A stretch of 64,000 nt of DNA, taken from positions 1 to 64,000 of the forward strand of contig CAYGYT010000005.1 in assembly GCA_964354215.1 (NCBI GenBank), written 5' to 3'. The notes under the pieces are model-generated. The model had not been told where the DNA came from. It saw only the letters and a program-made list of their open reading frames with translations, and made no database searches. Below are positions 7,926 through 14,509 of the stretch, one piece after another (positions within the stretch are counted from its first letter, which is position 1; each line of letters opens with the position of its first letter). The position numbers were made by a program, and so were the translations under genes. This stretch comes from CAVRZR01 sp964354215 (GTDB lineage: Bacteria; Actinomycetota; Coriobacteriia; Anaerosomatales; CAVRZR01).

Positions 7926-9968
7926 CTACCAGAGCCGCTTGACGCCCTCGCGGATCGACACGCTCGTCGCGGCCGGTAGCACAGCATCGTCGGTCTCGGC
8001 AGCCACCGGCCGTGCCTGCACTTCGACGAAGTGCGGCAGCACGCGCTCGCTCAGGAACCGCGTCCGTTGCGCGTAGCCATGCGTGTCCGTCCACGGGTTG
8101 TTGTGCACGTAGTAGCGCAGCGGGTAGGTCACGTAGAGCGCGTCGCGGGCTCGCGTGCACGCGACGTAGAAGAGCCGACGCTCCTCCTCGATCTCCTCAG
8201 GTGTCCCAGTCGCCATGTCCGACGGGATGTTGCCGTCGGCTGCATGGATCACGTACACGCAGTCGAACTCGAGCCCCTTCGCCGAGTGCATCGTCGAGAG
8301 CACGAGGTAGTCCTCGTCGAGGAGCGGCGGGCCGGCGAGGTCCTGTGTCCAGGAGGGCGGGTCGAGCGCGAGCTCGGAAAGGAAGCGTGTGCGGTCCGAA
8401 AACCGTGATGCCACCGATTCGAGCTGTTCGAGGTCGCGCAGCCGGGCGGCGACGTTGTCGTAGCGGCGTTCGACGAGCGGCGCGAGCACGCTGCGCACCG
8501 CGTGCACCTGCGCGGGCACGTCGCCCTGGCTCGCGCTCGCGAGCGCGCGCATGAGCGACACGATCTCGGGCCAGAGCGCGGCTGACTGCTCGGGCACGCT
8601 CGCGCCGACCCACGCTTCGAAGTCGCCGCCGCTCTCGGAGAGTGTGAGCATGAGCGACTCGGCGGTCTTAGGCCCGATGCCGGGGACGAGGCCGACCACG
8701 CGCATGCCGGCTGTCATGTCACGCGGGTTCTCAGCAAGCCGAAGGAACCCGAGCATGTCCTTGACGTGCGCCATCTCGATGAACTTGAGGCCGCCATACT
8801 TCACGAAGGGGATGTTGCGGCGCGAGAGTTCGACCTCGAGCGCGAGCGAGTGGTGCTGTGCCCGGAAGAGCACGACCTGCTTCTTGAGCGCGGTGCCCTG
8901 TTCGCGGTGGCCGAGGACGCGCTCGATGAGCCAGTCCGACTGCTCGGTTTCGTCTCGACAGACCGCGATGGTCGGCCGACCACCGCCCTCCCGGGTCGTC
9001 CACAGGTCCTTGTCGAAGCGCTCCGGTGCCTCGGCGATGATCTGGTTCGTCGCCGTGAGGATCGGCTCAGTCGAGCGGTAGTTCCGCGTGAGTGTGAGGA
9101 CCTCGGAGCCGGGGAACCGCGACGGGAACTCGAGGATGTTGAGGATGGTCGCCGCACGGAACGAGTAGATCGCTTGAGCGTCGTCGCCGACGGCGGTGAT
9201 GCCGGTGCCGTCGGGTCGGAGCAGCGCCACAATCTCGGCCTGCACGGCATTCGTGTCCTGGTACTCATCGACGAGCACGAAGTCGAACCGCTCGCGCACT
9301 CGGTTGCCCGCAACGGGGTCGGAGAGCAGGCCGTGCCAGAACAGCAACAGGTCGTCGTAGTCGAGCACCTGCTGGGCTTCTTTGCGGTCGGTGTAGGCCT
9401 CGAACAACCGCTTGAGGTCGTCGGCGTCGTCTTTGCACCACGGAAACGCGCTCGCGAGGACGTCCTCGAGCTTCGCCCGCGCGTTCACACACCGCGAGTA
9501 GATGTCGAGGCACGTCGACTTCTGGGGGAAGCGGCGCGCCTTGCCGGAAAGACCGAGTTCGGTACGGCAGGCGTGCATGAGGTCCTCGGAGTCCGCCCGG
9601 TCAAGAATCGTGAAGTCCGGCTCGAGTCCCAGGTCGCGGCCGTGCAGCCGCAGAAGGCGCGATGCGACCGCGTGGAAGGTTCCACCCCAGATGCGCGCAC
9701 CCGAAAGCGCAGGACCGCCGTTCTCGGCTACGGCACGCAGCAGCGCGTCCACACGCCGCACCATCTCGCCGGCGGCGCGGCGGGTGAACGTGAGCAGCAG
9801 TATGCGGCCGGGGTCTGCGCCCTCGGCGATGAGGTAGGCGACGCGGTGTGCGAGGGTGGTGGTCTTGCCCGTTCCCGCGCCCGCGACAATGAGGAGCGGC
9901 GTGCCGTCGTGAGAGGCGGCCGCGCGCTGCTCGTCGTTGAGGCGCGTGAGCAGTTCTTCGGCATGCAT
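7926..9968 (-). CDS. UvrD/PcrA-type superfamily 1 DNA helicase
   Basis: ATP-dependent 3'-5' DNA helicase, 680 residues, slightly shorter than PcrA. Visible motifs in order: Q-motif LNDEQRAAA, Walker A AGAGTGKTTT (residues ~29-38), VDEYQDTN (motif II), GDDAQAIYSFR (III), TRNYRST (IV), STMHSAKGLEFD (V) and EERRLFYVACTRA (VI). The start is ATG 9968, with AGGAGGT about 8 bases before it; in-frame codons farther upstream lack a ribosome site. It probably acts in repair or replication-fork restart. Which paralogue (PcrA, UvrD or a third UvrD-like type) cannot be decided without a genome-wide comparison. Confidence 0.92.
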   Translation of the reverse strand: MHAEELLTRLNDEQRAAASHDGTPLLIVAGAGTGKTTTLAHRVAYLIAEGADPGRILLLTFTRRAAGEMVRRVDALLRAVAENGGPALSGARIWGGTFHAVASRLLRLHGRDLGLEPDFTILDRADSEDLMHACRTELGLSGKARRFPQKSTCLDIYSRCVNARAKLEDVLASAFPWCKDDADDLKRLFEAYTDRKEAQQVLDYDDLLLFWHGLLSDPVAGNRVRERFDFVLVDEYQDTNAVQAEIVALLRPDGTGITAVGDDAQAIYSFRAATILNILEFPSRFPGSEVLTLTRNYRSTEPILTATNQIIAEAPERFDKDLWTTREGGGRPTIAVCRDETEQSDWLIERVLGHREQGTALKKQVVLFRAQHHSLALEVELSRRNIPFVKYGGLKFIEMAHVKDMLGFLRLAENPRDMTAGMRVVGLVPGIGPKTAESLMLTLSESGGDFEAWVGASVPEQSAALWPEIVSLMRALASASQGDVPAQVHAVRSVLAPLVERRYDNVAARLRDLEQLESVASRFSDRTRFLSELALDPPSWTQDLAGPPLLDEDYLVLSTMHSAKGLEFDCVYVIHAADGNIPSDMATGTPEEIEEERRLFYVACTRARDALYVTYPLRYYVHNNPWTDTHGYAQRTRFLSERVLPHFVEVQARPVAAETDDAVLPAATSVSIREGVKRLW

Positions 9969-10112
9969 CGTTGGGAGACCTCCTGAGGGTGGGTCTCGAG
10001 CGTAGCACTCTGTGAGGGAAACTGTCGAACACGTGTTCGTACGAACGCGTGTGCGCTGGTAGGACGGTGCAGCTGAAGGCACGCCCCCTGCGGGCGCCAG
10101 GAGTCTGGGGCT

Positions 10113-10235
10113 CTAGAACCTTATGTAGATGAAGTTCGATCCGCTGCCCGAGAACAGCGCGATCAGCACGACGAGCGCGGCGAGCAGCGCCGCCCAGAGC
10201 AGGCTTCGCAGTACTCGGCGCGTCGTGTCGTTCAC
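10113..10235 (-). CDS. 40-residue membrane peptide coupled to MBOAT gene (DUF5989-like)
   Basis: Short gene starting at GTG 10235, four bases after the MBOAT stop, with GGGGTGAG in front. It encodes a basic N terminus, one hydrophobic helix (LLWAALLAALVVLIALF) and the ending NFIYIRF. This layout recalls the small DUF5989 proteins that accompany acyl- or carbamoyl-transfer genes, but the match is by eye. The spacing argues for coupled translation and a partner role with the acyltransferase in the membrane. Confidence 0.6.
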   Translation of the reverse strand: MNDTTRRVLRSLLWAALLAALVVLIALFSGSGSNFIYIRF

Positions 10236-10239
10236 GCGC

Positions 10240-11460
10240 TCACCCCGCCCCTACGAGCGTCTGCAGCATCACGACGAAGTCGCGCAGCGGCATGATGAAG
10301 AGCCCCCAACCCAGCGTCACGAGCGAGAAGGTCAGCAGTCCGCTCGCCCCGGCGCGCGCCCACCTCACGCCGCGCCAGGCACGCCCGACTGTGGAGCTCG
10401 CGTCGTCGAGCCGCCCAAGCGTAGGCGGGCGCACGAACACCCGCCAGATCCGGTAGAGCACGAGCAGCACGCCGTGGTAGACGCCCCACGCGACGAAGTG
10501 CCAGTCGGCCCCGTGCCAGAGGCCCGAGACGCTCATGGCGACGAGCGTGTTCACCATGGTGCGCGAGAAGCCTCGCTTGCTCCCGCCGAGGGGCCGGTAG
10601 ATGTAGTCGGCGATCCAGCTCTGCAGCGACATGTGCCAGTGGCGCCAGAACTGAGCGATGCTCGTGCGCAGGTACGGCCAGTCGAAGTTCTCGGGCACCT
10701 TGATGCCGAAGAGCCGCGCTGAGCCGATCGCGATATCGGAGTAGCCCGAGAAGTCCCAGTAGATGCGCAGCGAGTAGGCCACGAGCGCGATCACGATCAC
10801 GCGCGGTGAGAGGTCCGCGATGCCTCGGCGCTCCAACAGCGGCTGCACGAAGATCGCGAGCGAGTCGGCGAGCACGATCTTCTTCGCGGCGCCGACGGCG
10901 ATCCTCAGGACCGCCCGCCATGCTTCGTCGGGTGACAGCCCCGGTGTGTCCAGCTGTGCGTCGAAGCCCTCGAAACGCTTGATCGGGCCTGCGACCATCG
11001 TCGGGAAGAAGAGCGCAAATGCGAAGAAGTGCGAGATAGGGCGCTCGGCGATCATGCCCTTCCGGCGATCCACCACGTAGTGGACGAACTCGAACGTGAA
11101 GAACGAGATGGCGAGCGGCAGGAAGAGGCCTTCGACGGTGGGGAGGCTCAGGCCCGCGCGTGAGGCCGCCCAGGATGCCGTGGATGTGAGCATGCCCGCG
11201 TATTTGAAGTAGGCGAGCGCGGCGAGCGGGAGCAGAAGTCCGGCCACGAACGCCACACGGCTCTTCGGCGCCAGGCGCCCCAGAACCCAAACCGCAACCA
11301 CCAGAACGAGTATCAGCGGTGCGGATTCCAGCGCGTAGTACGCGTAGAAGGCGAGGCCGGTCGCGGCGAGCAGCCACGGGCGCGCTCGGCGCGGCAGGAG
11401 CCACCATGCCGCGACACACAGCGTGAGGAAGACAGGGTAGGTGAGTGAGCCGAAGATCAC
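10240..11460 (-). CDS. MBOAT-family O-acyltransferase (AlgI/DltB-like)
   Basis: 406-residue polytopic membrane enzyme that would transfer an acyl group across the membrane onto an exported polymer. Family hallmarks: the QFWRHWHMSL segment and WHGADWHFVAWG with the invariant catalytic His, as in AlgI, PatA and DltB; about ten hydrophobic segments are evident. The GTG start overlaps the stop of the SGNH gene by 4 bases, so the pair is an operon resembling AlgI-AlgX/AlgJ or PatA-PatB modules. The acceptor (peptidoglycan, teichoic acid or a polysaccharide) is unknown. Confidence 0.92.
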   Translation of the reverse strand: MIFGSLTYPVFLTLCVAAWWLLPRRARPWLLAATGLAFYAYYALESAPLILVLVVAVWVLGRLAPKSRVAFVAGLLLPLAALAYFKYAGMLTSTASWAASRAGLSLPTVEGLFLPLAISFFTFEFVHYVVDRRKGMIAERPISHFFAFALFFPTMVAGPIKRFEGFDAQLDTPGLSPDEAWRAVLRIAVGAAKKIVLADSLAIFVQPLLERRGIADLSPRVIVIALVAYSLRIYWDFSGYSDIAIGSARLFGIKVPENFDWPYLRTSIAQFWRHWHMSLQSWIADYIYRPLGGSKRGFSRTMVNTLVAMSVSGLWHGADWHFVAWGVYHGVLLVLYRIWRVFVRPPTLGRLDDASSTVGRAWRGVRWARAGASGLLTFSLVTLGWGLFIMPLRDFVVMLQTLVGAG

Positions 11461-12641
11461 GGCGTCGGTGTGCTCTCGAGGGAGGAGCGGATGTCGCTCC
11501 AGAGGCGCTCACCCGTGGCTCGGCCTCCGGAGTCGGTCGTATGGGTGAGGTCCACGAAGTCGGCCGAGGTGAGGAAGGTGGTCGTGTGGTAGTCGATGAG
11601 TCGATAGCCTGCCGCTTCGATCCCGGCGCGCAGTCGCTGGACGTTCCGCGCGTACCGCGTCTCGTCGAGCACCTCGTAGGCGGCCAGAATCTCCTCGTCC
11701 ATCGGCGCAAGGAAGAATACCGCGCGGTGGTGCTGTGAGCTCAGGTAGCGCGCGAGGCGGCCCAACATCTCGAATTCGGCATTGCGCGTCGTGAGGGTGA
11801 AGCGGCTGTTCTCGCTCGCGCGCGAGATGGCGACCATCTGGAGCGCAGGATCAAGCTCGTCGAAGGGGGTTGTCACGCCGGCCCCCTCGACGGCGGCATC
11901 GCTTGAGGCGTCCTCGCTCGACGCAGCCGCAGGACCCGCCACGAGCTCGTACAGCCGCTTCGATGGGCTCGACAGCGAGAGCGAATCGAGCACCGCGCTC
12001 TTGTGAGCCAGGGTGAACCAGCTTCCGCGGAGCGTTTCGGCGATGCTGCGGTCGAGGTCCGTCTCCGTGCGGCGTTCGACGCCGAGGGCTCGAGCCTCTT
12101 TGCGAGTCAGGCCCACACGCAGCGTCGCCGGCAGGTTCGGCTCGCGCATCGTCGCGGCACTCCGCCGCGGATCGAACGTCTGGTAGGTGAGCTGCACGAC
12201 GAACAGATCCGCTGCGCCGCCGACGGCCTTGGCGATGACGTACTGGTCGCCGAGGAGCAGCCCGTTCGATGCGAGATTGAACGCGCGGACACGCCGTTTG
12301 CCCGGGAGGGGGCTTGCGGCGGCCGCACGTTCGAACGCGGCTGAGAACGTGTTGTCCGCGTCGCGGATGCCGATGCCGTAGGTAGGGGACGCGCCGAGGA
12401 ACACGACGATCAGATCGTCGGGATACGACGCGCGGACCTGTCTTATGTGCGAGACGAAAGCAGTGAGCTCGCTCAAGGGCTGCTCGGCGGGCAGTCGGTA
12501 CGAGCGATCAAAGCGCGGCTCCGGCGAAGGCACTGCGGCTCGAGCAGCGGTGTCTAGCACAACGAGGAGGACAACGACGAGGGCCAGCCGGAGTGCGAAC
12601 TCCCACCATGTGACGGTAGGCGACGTCCTCGCTCGACGCAC
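11457..12641 (-). CDS. membrane-anchored SGNH-type O-acyltransferase partner (AlgX/AlgJ-like)
   Basis: 394-residue protein with an N-terminal membrane anchor (residues ~15-33), then an extracytoplasmic SGNH-like domain. FLGASPTYGIGI holds the block I nucleophile Ser. SADFVDLTHTTD near the C terminus supplies the Asp-xx-His of block V. Such proteins accept the acyl group delivered by an MBOAT partner and place it on the polymer outside the cell. GTG 12641 is chosen because GAGAGGAG lies 7 bases before it; codons upstream would add an unlikely basic extension ahead of the anchor. Confidence 0.78.
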   Translation of the reverse strand: MRRARTSPTVTWWEFALRLALVVVLLVVLDTAARAAVPSPEPRFDRSYRLPAEQPLSELTAFVSHIRQVRASYPDDLIVVFLGASPTYGIGIRDADNTFSAAFERAAAASPLPGKRRVRAFNLASNGLLLGDQYVIAKAVGGAADLFVVQLTYQTFDPRRSAATMREPNLPATLRVGLTRKEARALGVERRTETDLDRSIAETLRGSWFTLAHKSAVLDSLSLSSPSKRLYELVAGPAAASSEDASSDAAVEGAGVTTPFDELDPALQMVAISRASENSRFTLTTRNAEFEMLGRLARYLSSQHHRAVFFLAPMDEEILAAYEVLDETRYARNVQRLRAGIEAAGYRLIDYHTTTFLTSADFVDLTHTTDSGGRATGERLWSDIRSSLESTPTP

Positions 12642-12754
12642 CTGGCGGCTCCTCTCGGCAGTAGCAGGACGGACGTGAGCGGCAAGGGTCCGTGGTGCTC
12701 GCACCGGTGCCGGGGACCATGCCTGACGAGGCCCATTGTACGGGTTGGGAACGT

Positions 12755-12763
12755 GCTACCATC
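12755..12763 (+). promoter_or_regulatory. extended -10 promoter for secreted protein gene
   Basis: TGC-TACCAT, the same extended -10 arrangement as at 3596 and 24958. TTGTAC lies 15 bases upstream as a possible weak -35. The start site would be near 12770, 21 bases before the ATG. Confidence 0.45.
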
Positions 12764-12790
12764 GCGTCACATGGGCCTCGGGAGACTCGG

Positions 12791-13312
12791 ATGATGCGAC
12801 GACTCGCAATAGCGGCAGTCCTGGCGTGCATGTTGTGCACAGCGACCGTGGCCTACGCCGCCACGGTCAGCCTCTACCCGGGCCTCGGCGTGGGCTCGGC
12901 GCGGCTCGGCTCTCTCGACTCCTCGGCAGTCACAGCGCTCAAGAAGGCGTTCGCTCTAACAGGCAAGGGCGTCGACAACAACTACGCCGGGCAGCGGGTC
13001 TACTACTACTACTTCGGGAAGGCTCTTCCCCACAATCGCAATGAGGCTCCCCACTACCCCGTCGAGATGTACGCCAACAAGTCGCACCGCGTCTTCATCT
13101 TCGAGGTCAACTCGCCCACCTGCGTCACCGGCAAGGGCATCAGAGTCGGAAGCACCGAGGCGCAGTTGCAGGCGGCCTACGGAAGCACGCTCAAGAAACG
13201 CACCACGCCCACGTACTACCTCTACTCGTCGGGCACGGCGAGGAACCACACGGACTACTACGTCGGCAAGGGCACGCGCAGGATCACTCGCGTGCTGATC
13301 TCGCGCTACTAG
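12791..13312 (+). CDS. secreted protein of unknown function
   Basis: 173-residue product with a clear signal peptide (MMRRLAIAAVLACMLC to a YAA cleavage region near residue 24). The mature part is rich in Tyr and contains GKGIRVGSTEAQLQAAYG. This GxxVGSTxxxLxxxYG pattern recurs in many secreted or lipoprotein domains of unknown role, often as half of a repeated fold. No catalytic motif is seen. The next gene, an L,D-transpeptidase, begins 21 bases downstream and is probably in the same transcript, suggesting a cell-envelope role. Confidence 0.75.
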   Translation: MMRRLAIAAVLACMLCTATVAYAATVSLYPGLGVGSARLGSLDSSAVTALKKAFALTGKGVDNNYAGQRVYYYYFGKALPHNRNEAPHYPVEMYANKSHRVFIFEVNSPTCVTGKGIRVGSTEAQLQAAYGSTLKKRTTPTYYLYSSGTARNHTDYYVGKGTRRITRVLISRY

Positions 13313-13333
13313 CGCCAACCGGAGGGCTGCGCG

Positions 13334-14374
13334 TTGAAGGTGTCTCGCATGAGCTCGCCACGGGTGGCCTACAGTGTCTTCGCGGTGCTGTGCTGGCTGC
13401 TGTCGGCAGCGTTCGTGCCGACGCTCGTCCGTGCCGAAGACGCGGTCACGAGCGGTCCCGACGCCCAGTTGACGCTTCGCATAGCGGGACACGCCCTTGA
13501 CGAGCGAGTCGTGATAGTGGGCGTGAGCGGCGTCCCTGCCGGCGCAGCGACGCTCGTGCTGCGACTCGACGGTGTCGAGGCGACGCGCGTGCCCGTGGCG
13601 GTCGGGACCGGCGACGCCGAGGTCCGTCTCGGCATCGCGGCTGAGAGTGCGGACATCGGTGCCGACGCACTCGACGCGTTCGGTGTGGTCATAGCTGCGT
13701 CCTCTGAGAGTCTGCCGGTCCGGGAATCCCAATTCATTCCCGCGTACCCGCGCGTGTCCGTGCGCTGGGACGCGTTCGTTCTGCCGTCTCAGTCGATCTC
13801 GCTTGGCACCGCGCGCGCGGAGAGCGTGACGGCACGCCTTGGTGGGCGCGCGTGCGAGTCAACAGAACACGCCACGGGCACCTCGTTCAACGTCGTACTA
13901 CCCGCCCGGGTTCCCGAGGGGCGTACGCGCCTGCGGGTGTATGTCGCCAACGCGTGGGGCGTACGGTCGCTGTCCGTGCCCTTGTGGTCGCTGCGATGGA
14001 GGCCGACAACCTCTCGGGCGGTTCTCGTCGACAAGTCCGATTTCACGCTCTACTACGCCGAGAAGGGCCGCATGCACAAGGTCTACCCGGTGGCCATCGG
14101 CATGCCGGGGACTCCTACTCACGTCGGGCACTTCTGGCTGGGCGCGCCTCGACCCGCCGGCGGCCCGTGGGGAGTGCTTCGCATGGCGCTGAGCAAGCGA
14201 CGCGGCACGGGTGGGCTTCCTTCCTGGGGCGGCTACTACATCCACGGTACGAATCAGCCGGATTCGATCGGTACTGAGGCAAGTCACGGTTGCGTGCGCA
14301 TGTACAACAGTGGCGTGATCGATCTGTCTCGACACACCCGCCGAGGAATCACGAACGTGACGATTCGGCCCTAG
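13334..14374 (+). CDS. L,D-transpeptidase (YkuD domain) with signal peptide
   Basis: 346-residue exported enzyme that would form 3-3 cross-links in peptidoglycan or attach proteins to it. A signal peptide ends around residue 34, a beta-rich Ig-like region spans residues ~40-230, and the YkuD domain occupies the C terminus with YYIHGTN and SHGCVRM, giving catalytic His and Cys. TTG 13334 lies 9 bases after GGAGGG; ATG 13349 is an alternative start. It ends 135 bases before a second wall-active enzyme, the NlpC/P60 protein. Confidence 0.92.
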   Translation: MKVSRMSSPRVAYSVFAVLCWLLSAAFVPTLVRAEDAVTSGPDAQLTLRIAGHALDERVVIVGVSGVPAGAATLVLRLDGVEATRVPVAVGTGDAEVRLGIAAESADIGADALDAFGVVIAASSESLPVRESQFIPAYPRVSVRWDAFVLPSQSISLGTARAESVTARLGGRACESTEHATGTSFNVVLPARVPEGRTRLRVYVANAWGVRSLSVPLWSLRWRPTTSRAVLVDKSDFTLYYAEKGRMHKVYPVAIGMPGTPTHVGHFWLGAPRPAGGPWGVLRMALSKRRGTGGLPSWGGYYIHGTNQPDSIGTEASHGCVRMYNSGVIDLSRHTRRGITNVTIRP

Positions 14375-14432
14375 GTGCCCGGGTGCATGCTCGAGCGGAA
14401 GCTGCTGAATCCGGTGGTCGAACGTGACGATG

Positions 14433-14438
14433 TAGAAT
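14433..14438 (+). promoter_or_regulatory. -10 element upstream of NlpC/P60 gene
   Basis: TAGAAT with no obvious -35 partner. TAGAAT hexamers also precede the glnR-like gene, polA and the PASTA gene in this window. The predicted leader is about 65 bases. Confidence 0.35.
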
Positions 14439-14509
14439 CTATGGGTCAGAACACGCCGCAGCACGAGACGCAGCATTCGCCGTAGCACGATCGACCGCGG
14501 GATGGTTCG

